Shown here: piece by piece, positions 1 to 8,935 of the stretch
How positions within the stretch are numbered: the first letter of the stretch is position 1
Layout of the letters: the number at the start of each line of letters is the position of its first letter
Origin: Providencia rettgeri
GTDB taxonomy: Bacteria > Pseudomonadota > Gammaproteobacteria > Enterobacterales > Enterobacteriaceae
NCBI RefSeq assembly: GCF_023205015.1
Contig: NZ_CP096259.1
Location: forward strand, 65,769 to 129,768
Reading direction: 5' to 3'
Length of the DNA: 64,000 bases
Program-made: the position numbers and the translations under genes
The notes under the pieces: generated by a model
What the model was told of the DNA's origin: nothing
The model's database searches: none
What the model saw: only the letters and a program-made list of their open reading frames with translations

Positions 1-491
1 AAATCGGCATACAACAGACGGTTTGCGATTTGTCCCTGACGCCCAGATGATTTCTCTTGCTCCAGTGCATTGACCAAATCCACGGTGGAGAAGAAACGCA
101 CCCGTCGGTTCAAGTGCATCACTGCTTGTGTACCAATGGCTGTGGCCAGGTGAGTCTTGCCTGTGCCTGGCCCACCAATCAGCACCACGTTCTGGGCTTG
201 TTCCATGAAGTCGCACCGGTGCAATTGTTTGACCGTGGCCTCATTAACCAGGCTTTGACTGAAGTCAAAGCCCACCAAGTCCCGATACACGGGGAACTTG
301 GCCACCCGCAATTGATAGTTCACCGAACGTACTTCACGCTCTGCCACTTCAGCTTTAATCAAGCTGTCCAGCATGGGCAAGGCTTGATTAAATGCTGGTG
401 AATTCTGATTGCCCAACTCCTCAATGGCGTGTGCCATGCCAAAGAGTTTCAAGGATTTGAGGATTCTCACATGGCCTTCATGCTGCATCAT
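1..491 (-). CDS. istB: IstB-type ATPase helper of IS21 family, partial
   Basis: This is the N-terminal part of the AAA+ helper ATPase of an IS21-family element. In this family IstB stimulates the IstA transposase and governs target use. Translation from the ATG at 489-491 (another ATG is at 486-488) shows a Walker A motif GGPGTGKT near residue 105. The start overlaps the last codons of istA, the usual coupled arrangement. The gene runs off the left edge, so its C-terminus and intactness cannot be judged. Confidence 0.9.
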   Translation of the reverse strand, partial: MMQHEGHVRILKSLKLFGMAHAIEELGNQNSPAFNQALPMLDSLIKAEVAEREVRSVNYQLRVAKFPVYRDLVGFDFSQSLVNEATVKQLHRCDFMEQAQNVVLIGGPGTGKTHLATAIGTQAVMHLNRRVRFFSTVDLVNALEQEKSSGRQGQIANRLLYAD

Positions 492-2001
492 GGGCTCTCC
501 TTAAACTGTCATAGCGGTTCACGTTGGCCTGTGGTTCCAATGTCAGCCTTAACCCCTTGGGAATTGGAATCGGTTTGGGTGGAGGTTCTTCGGTCAAACG
601 TCCCAACAGATTAAGCACATGCTCCTTCGATGGCTTGCCACACTCCAATGCCAATTCCACAGCACTGAGTACCGCACCTTCATCGTGGTGCAATACAAGG
701 GCCAGAATTTCCACCATGTCACGGTCACCGCCGGGGCGTTGCAGCAAGATGGATTGAAGCTTCTTGAACGCGGGTGGCAATTCAGCAAATGGCGCACCAT
801 TGCGCAACGCCCCAGGTTTCTTCTGAAGCACAGACAAGTAATGGTGCCAGTCGTATTGTGTGTGGCCACGCCGAGCGTGGCCACTGCCAAACAATCTTGG
901 ATGCTCGGCAATGTGTTGGCCTTCGGCAGCCATCACCAGCTTGTCTGCATAAATCCGAAGGCTGATGGCCCTGTTGGCGTAACTGGCAGGAACGCTGTAG
1001 CGATTGCCCTCGTGGTGAACAAGGCAGGTTGAAGTGACTCGCTTGGTTTGCTCCACGAATGCATCAAAGGCATTGGGTAGCGCCATCAACTCGCCTTGTT
1101 CATCGGCAAAGGCCTCTTGCACGGTTTGGTCCAATTCGGGGTGGCGCAGCTCAGACCACAGCGCTTTGCAGCGATGCTCAAGCCACACATTCAAATCAGC
1201 AAGGCTTTGAAAGTCTGGTGCCCCTTGCCACAGGCGTTGGCGGGAATCCTGCACGTTCTTCTCAATCTGGCCTTTCTCCCAACCCGATGCTGGATTACAG
1301 AACTGCGCATCAAACAGGTAGTGGCTGACCATGGCAGTGAACCGCTGATTGACCCTGCGCTCTTTGCCACGCCCCACCGAATCCACAGCGGTCTTCATGT
1401 TGTCGTAGATGCCGCGCTTGGGAATGCCACCGAAGATTTGAAAGGCATGCCAGTGGGCATCAAACAGCATTTCATGTTTTTGCTGGTAGTAAGCCCGAAG
1501 CACAAAGGCCCGGCTGTGGGCCAACTTAAACTGGGCAATCTGAAGTTTGACCTGTTTGCCCGCTATGCGGGCAAAGTCCTCACTCCAATCGAATTGGAAG
1601 GCTTCGCCACAAGCAAAGCGCAAGGGGATGAAACAACCCTTGCCCGAGGTTTGCGCCTTGAACTGTTCGGAATCTTTCCACTGTCGGGCAAAGGCACACA
1701 CTCGGTCATAAGACCCGGTAAAGCCCAAAGCGACCAAATCCCGGTACATGCTGCGCAGGTTTCTGCGCAGCTTCTTTGTCTTTTTGTGCTCGGTGGAGAG
1801 CCACTGCCTTAACTTGGGCTCAAAAGGACTTAACTTGCCAACGCTGTCTCGCGCTGGGTACTGCGGTTCAACCACCTTGCTTTGCAAATACTTGCGAACG
1901 GTGTTCCTGGACAGGCCGCTTCGTCGGGCTATTTCCCGAATCGACGCACCATCGCGAAAATGCCAGCGTCGAATTGCGCTCAATATCGCCACGTTTATCA
2001 C
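478..2001 (-). CDS. istA: IstA transposase, IS21 family
   Basis: A 507-residue DDE transposase of normal IS21 length. An N-terminal helix-turn-helix (about residues 8-38, IREIARRSGLSRNTVRKYL) is followed by an rve-type core with acidic residues in FDWSED, IYDNMK and GWEKGQIEKN. It catalyses cut and strand transfer of the element together with IstB. The start ATG lies just inside the element's inner end. The stop overlaps the istB start. No frameshift is seen, so the protein is probably functional, although the element's end is broken by an IS3-family insertion. Confidence 0.93.
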   Translation of the reverse strand: MINVAILSAIRRWHFRDGASIREIARRSGLSRNTVRKYLQSKVVEPQYPARDSVGKLSPFEPKLRQWLSTEHKKTKKLRRNLRSMYRDLVALGFTGSYDRVCAFARQWKDSEQFKAQTSGKGCFIPLRFACGEAFQFDWSEDFARIAGKQVKLQIAQFKLAHSRAFVLRAYYQQKHEMLFDAHWHAFQIFGGIPKRGIYDNMKTAVDSVGRGKERRVNQRFTAMVSHYLFDAQFCNPASGWEKGQIEKNVQDSRQRLWQGAPDFQSLADLNVWLEHRCKALWSELRHPELDQTVQEAFADEQGELMALPNAFDAFVEQTKRVTSTCLVHHEGNRYSVPASYANRAISLRIYADKLVMAAEGQHIAEHPRLFGSGHARRGHTQYDWHHYLSVLQKKPGALRNGAPFAELPPAFKKLQSILLQRPGGDRDMVEILALVLHHDEGAVLSAVELALECGKPSKEHVLNLLGRLTEEPPPKPIPIPKGLRLTLEPQANVNRYDSLRRAHDAA

Positions 2002-2046
2002 TCCTTGATTTCTCCCGCCATATCCAGACGGGAAACAGTGTCATAC

Positions 2047-2067
2047 GTGGGTCAAATTTCGACGCAA
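2047..2067. repeat. IS21 terminal-type repeat, copy 1
   Basis: A 21-bp stretch starting GTGGGTCAA matches 18 of 21 positions at 3697-3717 on the other side of the IS3-family insertion. IS21-family ends usually hold several such transposase-binding repeats, so these are read as two end repeats separated by the later insertion. Confidence 0.6.
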
Positions 2068-2083
2068 ATCTTTACCCTAAGTT

Positions 2084-3694
2084 GGGGTGCGGACAAAATC
2101 TTGGACTACTTTAGGAGTAGTTCATGTATTCGTATGAAGATCGCCTTCGAGCCGTGAGGTTGTACCTGAAGCTTGGGCGCCGGATGAGCGCCACACTACG
2201 GCAGCTGGGATACCCCACCAAGAACTCGCTGAAGGCCTGGTTGGCAGAATTCGAACGGAATCAGGATCTTCGCCGAGGCTATCAACGGATAAAACGGCAG
2301 TACACCGATGAGCAAAAGCAACGGGCAGTAGATCACTATATCGAACAAGGCTACTGCCTGAGTCACACAATCCGAAGCCTGGGCTACCCAAGCCGCGAGG
2401 CCTTGCGTGCCTGGATCCGTGATTTACGCCCTGAATTCGCTAGGACGGTCGTCGGCAGCAGCGCTCCCACAGTCGCCCGCTCTCGCCTCGAGAAGCAGCA
2501 AGCCGTCATTGCACTGAACCTGCGCGTAGGTTCGGCAAAGGATGTGGCCGACACTGTCGGTGTATCGCGACCAACGTTGTATAACTGGCAGCATCGATTA
2601 CTTGGCAAAGTGCCCCTAAAACCCATGACAAAGAAGAAAGGTGACACCTCGCTCGAGCAGCGGCATGAGGCACTACTCAGGGAACTGGCCGAACTGGAGA
2701 GCCAGAACCAGCGGCTTCGCATGGAGAATGCAATTCTGGAGAAGGCGAGTGAATTGATAAAAAAAGACATGGGCATCAACCCCCTCGAACTGACAAGCCG
2801 AGAAAAAACGAAGGTGGTTGATGCCCTCAGAGTCACGTTTCCATTAGCCAATCTGTTGTGCGGCCTGAAGCTGGCGCGCAGCACATACTTCTATCAACGC
2901 CTGCGGCAGACGCGGCCCGACAAGTACACGCAGGTGCGTGAGGTCATTCGGACTATCTTCGAGGACAACTACCGCTGCTATGGCTATCGACGCATTGATA
3001 GTGCCTTGCGCCTTGGTGGCATGCGTGTGTCCGAGAAGGTCGTGCGTCGCTTGATGGCGCAAGAGCGTCTGGTCGTGAGAACACCGCGCCGCCGGCGCTT
3101 CTCGGCGTATGCTGGCGACCCGACACCAGCGGTCCCGAATCTGCTGAATCGCGACTTTCACGCGTCGGCGCCGAATACGAAATGGTTGACCGATCTGACG
3201 GAAATACACATTCCGGCAGGGAAGGTCTACGTCTCGCCGATCGTCGATTGCTTCGATGGGCTGGTGGTGGCCTGGAATATCGGCACCAGCCCGGATGCGA
3301 ACCTGGTCAATACCATGCTGGATCACGCGGTACGGACACTGCGACCCGGTGAGCATCCGGTTATCCATTCGGACAGGGGCTCGCATTATCGCTGGCCTGC
3401 GTGGATCCGCCGCACTGAAAATGCCCAATTAACGCGGTCGATGTCCAAAAAGGGCTGCTCGCCAGACAATGCTGCATGCGAGGGCTTTTTCGGACGATTG
3501 AAGACCGAACTAATCTACCCGAGGAATTGGCAGCACGTGACGCTGAAAGACCTCATGACGCGAATCGATGCCTATATCCACTGGTACAACGAGCGCCGCA
3601 TCAAAGTGTCGCTTGGCGGGCGTAGTCCCATCGAGTATCGTCATGCGGTCGGATTGATGTCCGTATAAACCGTCCAAGAAATCGTCCGCACCCC
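2084..3694 (+). mobile_element. IS3-family insertion sequence
   Basis: The element is bounded by 23-bp imperfect inverted repeats at 2084-2106 and 3672-3694. Both begin GGGGTGCGGAC and end CTTGGAC, with three mismatches between them. It holds one long transposase gene. It sits inside the terminal region of the IS21-family element. A clear short target duplication could not be picked out because the outermost G-run is ambiguous. Confidence 0.85.
2124..3668 (+). CDS. IS3-family transposase, single ORF
   Basis: A 514-residue transposase in one uninterrupted frame, where many IS3 members use two frames. Two N-terminal helix-turn-helix units (LRQLGYPTKNSLKAWL and IRSLGYPSREALRAWI) precede a leucine-rich coiled coil around residues 180-215. 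A DDE core follows, with WLTDLTE, IHSDRG and ACEGFFGRLK. It lies between matching terminal inverted repeats 17 bp downstream of the left one, so the element looks intact. I did not assign an ISfinder name. Confidence 0.92.
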   Translation: MYSYEDRLRAVRLYLKLGRRMSATLRQLGYPTKNSLKAWLAEFERNQDLRRGYQRIKRQYTDEQKQRAVDHYIEQGYCLSHTIRSLGYPSREALRAWIRDLRPEFARTVVGSSAPTVARSRLEKQQAVIALNLRVGSAKDVADTVGVSRPTLYNWQHRLLGKVPLKPMTKKKGDTSLEQRHEALLRELAELESQNQRLRMENAILEKASELIKKDMGINPLELTSREKTKVVDALRVTFPLANLLCGLKLARSTYFYQRLRQTRPDKYTQVREVIRTIFEDNYRCYGYRRIDSALRLGGMRVSEKVVRRLMAQERLVVRTPRRRRFSAYAGDPTPAVPNLLNRDFHASAPNTKWLTDLTEIHIPAGKVYVSPIVDCFDGLVVAWNIGTSPDANLVNTMLDHAVRTLRPGEHPVIHSDRGSHYRWPAWIRRTENAQLTRSMSKKGCSPDNAACEGFFGRLKTELIYPRNWQHVTLKDLMTRIDAYIHWYNERRIKVSLGGRSPIEYRHAVGLMSV

Positions 3695-3696
3695 CA

Positions 3697-3717
3697 GTGG
3701 GTCAATTTTAGATGCAA
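3697..3717. repeat. IS21 terminal-type repeat, copy 2
   Basis: This is the partner of the repeat at 2047-2067. It lies between the right inverted repeat of the IS3-family element and the outer end of the IS21-family element at 3724, which places the outer 30 bp of the IS21 end here. Confidence 0.6.
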
Positions 3718-3718
3718 C

Positions 3719-4588
3719 TCAACAGGCCATGCTGAGTGTGCGATGGTTGATCGCTTCCTCGCCGCTCTCCACGGCGACGATGGCCGCCGCCATCAGCAAG
3801 TGCGCCAGTTCCCCTATGGTGCCCTCGCTGCGTGTGAGCAGGTAGCGAGCCATGTCCAGCGTGGCAATTGGGGAAGGCCGGCGCAGCGGGAGCGAAGCGG
3901 CGAAGCTGGCCAGCAGTGAGCAGCAATCGTCGTTGGCCTCCCATACCGGCAGCATCATCGGCTCGAAGCGATTTTCCAACTGGTCATCGGAGCGGATGGC
4001 TAGGTAGGCGTCGCGCGTGCCTACCCCAACCAACGGGATGCGCAGTTCGTTGCCGAGGAAGCGCAGCAGGTTGAGGAATTCCCGGCGGTTGACGCTGTTG
4101 CCGGCCAGCACGTTGTGCAGCTCGTCGATCACCAGCATGCGCACGCCGACCTTGCGCAGCAGTGCCAGAGCCAGTTGCTCCATTTCCGGCAACCGTGGGC
4201 GTGGGCGCAGCGGCGCGCCCATCGCGGCGAGCAGCGCGACGTAGAAGCGGATCACGGACGGCTCGGACGGCATCTGCACGACCAACACCGGGATGTGCTC
4301 CTGGTCGGCGTCGGAGCTGGCCGGGTGGGTGCGGCGGAACTTCTCGACGATCATCGACTTGCCATTGTTGGTCGGGCCAACCAGCAGCAGGTTGGGCATG
4401 CGTTGCTTGTTTGGCCACGCATAAAGGGCTTCCAGCCGGTTCAGCGCCTCGACTGCGCGCGGATAGCCGATCCAGCGGTCGGCGCGAAGGCGCTGGATGC
4501 GCTCGTCCGCCGGAAGACGGGCCAAGCCCTGGGCCGCCGGCAGCAGGTGGGACAGGTCGATGATGGGATATTCGTCCACGGCTACCAC
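3719..4588 (-). pseudogene. tniB: TniB transposition ATPase, C-terminally truncated
   Basis: This is the ATP-binding transposition protein of Tn402/Tn5053-type transposons, which acts with TniA in target capture. A Walker A motif GPTNNGKS lies near residue 71 and a Walker B-like LVIDELHN near 157. Native sequence stops at 3725, and the last Cys codon and stop come from the IS21-family end. Only about 289 of a usual roughly 300 residues remain, so loss of function is likely but not certain. The start overlaps the end of tniA by 7 bp. Confidence 0.88.
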
Positions 4589-5017
4589 TCCTCAATCTGG
4601 TCGAACGGTTTGGCGGGTGGCAAGTTGTCTGCCTGCGGGTCGGCAATATCCGTATCCGGCGGAACGGGCTTGTCCGGCCGAGCTGATGTCTTGAGGTGCT
4701 GGCGGCGATCCGCGTCACGCCGCGCCTTGCGTGTGGCCTTCTGCGCGCTGGTCACAATCTCACGCATCTGGCCGATCATGCGGAACAGCGCCGACTCATC
4801 CACCTGTTCGCGCCCTTGCTGCCGCAGTTTCGCCAGCGCCTGCCGTTGTTCCCAGAGGGTGACAGCCGGATGCGACAAGGTACGGTAGGGAATTTCCAGG
4901 TAATGCTGTCCCTCCGGTTCCAGGACCCAGATACGGCTGATGTCGCGCGGATCGCGCCGGATCAGAAAGGACGGCCAGCGTTCACGCCGCGCAATCCACG
5001 GCTTGAGCGCATCGGCG
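4582..5017 (-). pseudogene. tniA: TniA transposase, 3' part (separated by the IS26 island)
   Basis: About 142 C-terminal residues of TniA (from ADALKPWIARRERW to the stop). The 5' part lies at 31126-32377, beyond the IS26-bounded island. Joining the two parts and removing one copy of the 8-bp duplication gives 1,680 bp, that is 559 residues plus a stop, the expected TniA length. An apparent start further upstream (to 5064) is only IS26 sequence read in frame. Confidence 0.93.
5010..5017. repeat. 8-bp target duplication CATCGGCG, left copy
   Basis: CATCGGCG immediately precedes the left IS26 and is repeated exactly at 31126-31133 after the right IS26. Eight bases is the standard IS26 duplication length. 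The pair marks the original single IS26 insertion point in tniA. Confidence 0.93.
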
Positions 5018-5837
5018 GGCACTGTTGCAAAGTTAGCGATGAGGCAGCCTTTTGTCTTATTCAAAGGCCTTACATTTCAAAAACTCTGCTTACCAGGCGC
5101 ATTTCGCCCAGGGGATCACCATAATAAAATGCTGAGGCCTGGCCTTTGCGTAGTGCACGCATCACCTCAATACCTTTGATGGTGGCGTAAGCCGTCTTCA
5201 TGGATTTAAATCCCAGCGTGGCGCCGATTATCCGTTTCAGTTTGCCATGATCGCATTCAATCACGTTGTTCCGGTACTTAATCTGTCGGTGTTCAACGTC
5301 AGACGGGCACCGGCCTTCGCGTTTGAGCAGAGCAAGCGCGCGACCATAGGCGGGCGCTTTATCCGTGTTGATGAATCGCGGGATCTGCCACTTCTTCACG
5401 TTGTTGAGGATTTTACCCAGAAACCGGTATGCAGCTTTGCTGTTACGACGGGAGGAGAGATAAAAATCGACAGTGCGGCCCCGGCTGTCGACGGCCCGGT
5501 ACAGATACGCCCAGCGGCCATTGACCTTCACGTAGGTTTCATCCATGTGCCACGGGCAAAGATCGGAAGGGTTACGCCAGTACCAGCGCAGCCGTTTTTC
5601 CATTTCAGGCGCATAACGCTGAACCCAGCGGTAAATCGTGGAGTGATCGACATTCACTCCGCGTTCAGCCAGCATCTCCTGCAGCTCACGGTAACTGATG
5701 CCGTATTTGCAGTACCAGCGTACGGCCCACAGAATGATGTCACGCTGAAAATGCCGGCCTTTGAATGGGTTCATGTGCAGCTCCATCAGCAAAAGGGGAT
5801 GATAAGTTTATCACCACCGACTATTTGCAACAGTGCC
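5018..5837 (-). mobile_element. IS26, left copy
   Basis: An 820-bp IS26 with 14-bp terminal repeats GGCACTGTTGCAAA at 5018 and its complement ending at 5837. It is in the same orientation as the right copy (30306-31125), so the pair bounds a direct-repeat pseudo-compound transposon. Its right end cuts a resolvase gene. Confidence 0.98.
5070..5774 (-). CDS. tnpA: IS26 transposase
   Basis: A 234-residue IS6-family DDE transposase, starting at MNPFKGRHF; six in-frame residues upstream are not used in the standard annotation. An N-terminal helix-turn-helix is followed by a DDE core (WHMDETYVKV, INTDKAPAYG, and E in NNVIECDHGKLK). It forms cointegrates by copy-in or by targeted conservative reaction with another IS26, which is how this island can gain or lose segments. 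Confidence 0.98.
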   Translation of the reverse strand: MNPFKGRHFQRDIILWAVRWYCKYGISYRELQEMLAERGVNVDHSTIYRWVQRYAPEMEKRLRWYWRNPSDLCPWHMDETYVKVNGRWAYLYRAVDSRGRTVDFYLSSRRNSKAAYRFLGKILNNVKKWQIPRFINTDKAPAYGRALALLKREGRCPSDVEHRQIKYRNNVIECDHGKLKRIIGATLGFKSMKTAYATIKGIEVMRALRKGQASAFYYGDPLGEMRLVSRVFEM

Positions 5838-6121
5838 TTCAAACCAGTGACAGCATTACTCATTCAATCTTGGAACTCATCAACAATATGTTGATTGATC
5901 TTCTGGCAACAATGGCCCGCCTAGACAATGAGAAACGTATAGAACGTATTAAGCAGGGCCTGGCACGTTCGGGTTACAAACCAACAGGCAAGAAGGCAAA
6001 TGAGGCTAAACATAAACGAATAAAAGAATTGCTAGTAGTTGGCAATATGACTAAGGAAGAAATTGCCAAAGCAGTGAATTGTGGAGTTGCAACTGTCTAT
6101 CGAGTTGCTAAAGTTATCTAA
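5838..6121 (+). pseudogene. Serine resolvase C-terminal remnant
   Basis: About 92 residues of the C-terminal part of a Tn3-type resolvase: a long helix (LLATMARLDNEKRIERIKQG) and a DNA-binding helix-turn-helix (MTKEEIAKAVNCGVATVYRV). The catalytic N-terminus was removed by IS26, and the apparent start lies in IS26 sequence. It lies just upstream of the pdif site, so it probably arrived with the mph(E)-msr(E) segment. Confidence 0.8.
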
Positions 6122-6171
6122 AAGAGGCTTATCTCAACGCGCCCCCAATGGGGCACCGCTGCATTCAGGTT

Positions 6172-6199
6172 ACTTCACATAAGAAATTTTATGTTAAAT
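6172..6199 (+). other. pdif (XerC/XerD recombination) site
   Basis: A 28-bp site: XerC-type arm ACTTCACATAA (6172-6182), 6-bp spacer GAAATT, XerD-type arm TTATGTTAAAT (6189-6199). The XerD arm equals the consensus I know for Acinetobacter plasmid dif sites, and the XerC arm differs from ACTTCGCATAA at one position. mph(E)-msr(E) is known as a dif module in Acinetobacter. The partner site beyond msr(E) was not found and may have been lost at the ISEc29 insertion. Confidence 0.8.
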
Positions 6200-6310
6200 G
6201 ATTGTTAGAAATGCCCCTTGATCGAGGCATTTTCTATAAAGAATACTAAAAACTAATTAAAGCCAACCAAGTTTCAAAACAAGGCAGTTCTCAGCAATCA
6301 TATTTTTAAA

Positions 6311-7195
6311 TTATATAACTCCCAACTGAGCTTTTGCTCCAACGATAAGGCTTTCATTTTGAGTTTCTAAGGCAAATAAACCATACATCAAAGGAGAGGC
6401 CGCTGCTCTTTCTAAAGTCTGTTCATATAGTTTATTCCAAACTTTACCCCCTAGTTTTTCATACTCGATGATTAGAGTTTTGAGGCTTTCTTCTCCAAAC
6501 AAAGTTACATGCCCAGCAAAATCAATCGCTGGGTCATCTATATGGGCTGTTGACCAATCAATAACGCCTGAAACAGCTCCATCCTTTGAAGCTAGTACAT
6601 GCCCAGCATATAAATCGCCATGTATAAATTGGGTGAAATCTGCCCATAGAACATCATTATCCAACCATTTTCTGTAGCGGGTTTCCAATTGCTCACTTAT
6701 ACCAATTTCAGATTTTACTAACTGCAAATTGTTTGCTATTTCAGGTCTTAAATCTGAAGGTTTCATAATTTTCAAATCATTTTCCCGAACTTCTTTTTCA
6801 GGAATACTATGGATTTCAAATAAGGTTTTTGCCAAAGATGTTATGTATTTCGGGCTATCTTTGTCCATATTCCAAATTATTTCATAGGTTTCAGCATCCA
6901 AATTTAAAACAGGATTATCTTTAAGTATGGGATAAGCCACTAATTCTGTAGATGAAATTCTCCAATCAGGAACCTCTACAGAAAGATGTTTTTTTACCAA
7001 TTCTAAAATGCGTTTTTCTTTCTTGATTTGTTCCCTCATGCCATCACGACGAGGAATACGCAGCAACCATTGTTGCCCCTTTGTATCAAGAGCAAAAACG
7101 ACCTTAAAATCAATGCCCATTTCATTGAAATTCATTTTGTCCGTAAGCAACAAGCCGTGTGCTTCAGCAAGTGATTGAATATCTTGAATTGTCAT
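6311..7195 (-). CDS. mph(E): Mph(E) macrolide 2'-phosphotransferase
   Basis: A 294-residue cytoplasmic kinase that inactivates macrolides by phosphorylating the desosamine 2'-hydroxyl. The aminoglycoside/choline kinase fold shows the catalytic loop FIHGDLYAGHV (about residue 190) and the metal-binding segment VIDWSTAHIDDPAIDF. It lies 55 bp downstream of msr(E) on the same strand and is probably cotranscribed from the msr(E) leader, so it should share the attenuator control. Base composition is low in GC, unlike the surrounding transposon DNA. Confidence 0.97.
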   Translation of the reverse strand: MTIQDIQSLAEAHGLLLTDKMNFNEMGIDFKVVFALDTKGQQWLLRIPRRDGMREQIKKEKRILELVKKHLSVEVPDWRISSTELVAYPILKDNPVLNLDAETYEIIWNMDKDSPKYITSLAKTLFEIHSIPEKEVRENDLKIMKPSDLRPEIANNLQLVKSEIGISEQLETRYRKWLDNDVLWADFTQFIHGDLYAGHVLASKDGAVSGVIDWSTAHIDDPAIDFAGHVTLFGEESLKTLIIEYEKLGGKVWNKLYEQTLERAAASPLMYGLFALETQNESLIVGAKAQLGVI

Positions 7196-7250
7196 TTTTA
7201 ATTTCCTTTAAAGAGTTCAATAATTAATGTTCGGATTAGATTGGCTATCA

Positions 7251-8726
7251 TTAACAATCTCTCTCAAAAGTCTTGATGATTTTGTGGTCTTTGATCTCGT
7301 AGATAATGTCAGCAATATTATCGACCAATTGCTTGTCATGAGATACGAAGATAATAGTTCCTGCATAGGACTTCATCATTGTTTCTAATGCGGCAATACT
7401 TTTTAGGTCAAGATAGTTTCCTGGTTCATCCATAAGCAAAATATTATATTTTCCTAAAAGCATTTTGGATAAAAGCAGTTTGATGATTTCACCTCCCGAT
7501 AAGTCGGATAAGTTTTTTTGAATATCATTCGCTCCGATCCCCATTGAAGCCAATACTGCACGAATTTCCGCAACTGTGTACTCGCACTCTTCCTGCATAA
7601 AGGAGAGCACAGATTTATGCGTGTTAAATTTATATCCTGTTTGTGTAAAGTAGCCAATTTCAGCTTTTGGAGATATGGTTAATCCATCAGCACGTTCTGA
7701 TATCATTTTTAACAAGGACGTTTTCCCTGTTCCATTCGATCCAGTTATAGCGACTTTAGCGCCAAGCGGTATTATAAAGTTAGCGTCATCAAAGATAGTA
7801 CGGCTACCAAATTTTAAGCTCAGACCATCTGCCGTAATCGGGAACTTATTGTGCAGTTCTAGGGCTGAACTTTGACGAAAACGAATAGAACGCAAATGCT
7901 CTGGTGCTTGAATATCTTCTAATGCAGCCAAACGCTTTTCCATACTCTTAGCTGCCTGATACAGTTTTCTTTGCTTGGTGCCAGTCATTTTTGCATGCCC
8001 AAGTCGTCCAGCACTTTCGGTAGAGTTTTTGGATTTTTCTCCTTTTTTCTTATTGTCTAATCGATTAGCTTGCTGGCGTTTTTCTTGCACAGCAGATTCT
8101 AATCGCTCCCGTTCCTTCATCATCAGCTCATATTCTACGGCTTGGTGTTGTCGCTCTTCTTCTTTTTGACGCAAGTAATCCGAGTAACCACCCCAATATT
8201 CCGTAATTTTACCGTCTTTTAACTCCCATATCTTGTCTACAACCATATCAAGAAAATATCGGTCATGACTGATAACAAGTAATGCTCCATCAAATGCTTT
8301 AAGTTGACCAATAAGTAGATCTATTCCATTGAGATCAAGGTGGCTGGTTGGTTCATCCGCTAGAATGCCATGTACTTGTTGGGAAAATGCGGCAGCAATT
8401 TTTGCACGAGTTTCCTCTCCGCCACTCATTGTGTCGTTTTGTACATTGGAAACACCAAGGCGAGATAACATTGCCCGGTCTTCGACCGTTTCTATTTCGA
8501 TTCCGCCCAGTTGGCTGATATGTGCAAAATCACCAAAACGCTGTAATGTCGCTTCGGCTAAAACAATTTCGCCATTAAGTACTTTGAGTAAACTACTCTT
8601 TCCTGCTCCGTTATCACCCACAAGACCAATACGGTCATAAGAGTGAATTTCCAATTCATCAATATCCAAAACATCACGCCCAGCATAATCCAAGCGTATG
8701 TTTCTCGCTTTAATAATTAAACTCAT
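7251..8726 (-). CDS. msr(E): Msr(E) ABC-F ribosomal protection protein
   Basis: A 491-residue soluble ABC-F protein with two ATPase domains and no membrane segments. Walker A motifs are GDNGAGKSS (about residue 37) and GSNGTGKTS (about 333); ABC signatures are MSGGEE and LSGGEI. A charged linker around residues 190-260 forms the antibiotic-resistance domain. It binds the ribosomal E site and dislodges 14/15-membered macrolides and streptogramin B. It is the first gene of the msr(E)-mph(E) pair, behind an attenuator-like leader. Confidence 0.97.
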   Translation of the reverse strand: MSLIIKARNIRLDYAGRDVLDIDELEIHSYDRIGLVGDNGAGKSSLLKVLNGEIVLAEATLQRFGDFAHISQLGGIEIETVEDRAMLSRLGVSNVQNDTMSGGEETRAKIAAAFSQQVHGILADEPTSHLDLNGIDLLIGQLKAFDGALLVISHDRYFLDMVVDKIWELKDGKITEYWGGYSDYLRQKEEERQHQAVEYELMMKERERLESAVQEKRQQANRLDNKKKGEKSKNSTESAGRLGHAKMTGTKQRKLYQAAKSMEKRLAALEDIQAPEHLRSIRFRQSSALELHNKFPITADGLSLKFGSRTIFDDANFIIPLGAKVAITGSNGTGKTSLLKMISERADGLTISPKAEIGYFTQTGYKFNTHKSVLSFMQEECEYTVAEIRAVLASMGIGANDIQKNLSDLSGGEIIKLLLSKMLLGKYNILLMDEPGNYLDLKSIAALETMMKSYAGTIIFVSHDKQLVDNIADIIYEIKDHKIIKTFERDC

Positions 8727-8814
8727 TTTTATTTACTCCTGTTTAGCTCTTGAAATTTTTTATGCAGCAAACAGGATTTAGGTGAAAACAAAAGCTAGCA
8801 TCACAGTGTCCTCC

Positions 8815-8854
8815 CAAAAAAAAAGCTATTCATCCACAGGGTGGACAAATAGCT
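8815..8854 (-). terminator. Attenuator-type terminator in the msr(E) leader
   Basis: On the msr(E) strand, AGCTATT...AATAGCT arms (8848-8854 with 8824-8830), extended inward by GTCCAC/GTGGAT, form a hairpin followed by a run of about ten U (A-run 8815-8824). It lies 89 bp upstream of the msr(E) start, within the transcript leader, as expected for macrolide-inducible attenuation. Confidence 0.7.
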
Positions 8855-8878
8855 AGTCAATTAAGTTATAACTGGAAA

Positions 8879-8935
8879 CTATGCACTAAAAGCATACTTA
8901 TAAATTAAGCATACTTTTACTTTATATATCCGCAT
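8879..8935 (-). CDS. Possible 18-residue leader peptide of msr(E)
   Basis: A short frame beginning MRIYKVKVCLIYKY and ending 24 bp before the terminator hairpin. A TATAAT-like -10 (minus strand, 8966-8971) lies just upstream. Macrolide ABC-F genes are often controlled by ribosome stalling on such a leader peptide. No strong ribosome-binding site is seen, so this is a candidate only. Confidence 0.4.
   Translation of the reverse strand: MRIYKVKVCLIYKYAFSA

Larger units (their letters stand above)
1..3724. mobile_element. IS21-family element, left side outside window, interrupted by an IS3-family element
   Basis: istA and istB mark an IS21-family element. Its right terminus is placed at 3724 because the minus strand from there begins TGTTGAGTTGC, which fits the TGT start of the family, and because native tniB sequence begins at 3725. 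The end is split by an IS3-family element (2084-3694). Terminal-type repeats remain on both sides of that insertion (2047-2067 and 3697-3717). The far end lies outside the window. Confidence 0.75.

Noticed and set aside
4582..5064. 160-codon protein starting MNKTKGCLIANF
   Set aside because: Its first 16 or so codons are the IS26 end read in frame; the rest is the 3' part of tniA.
5765..6121. 118-codon protein starting in IS26
   Set aside because: The start and first 24 codons are IS26 DNA; only the resolvase remnant from 5838 is native.
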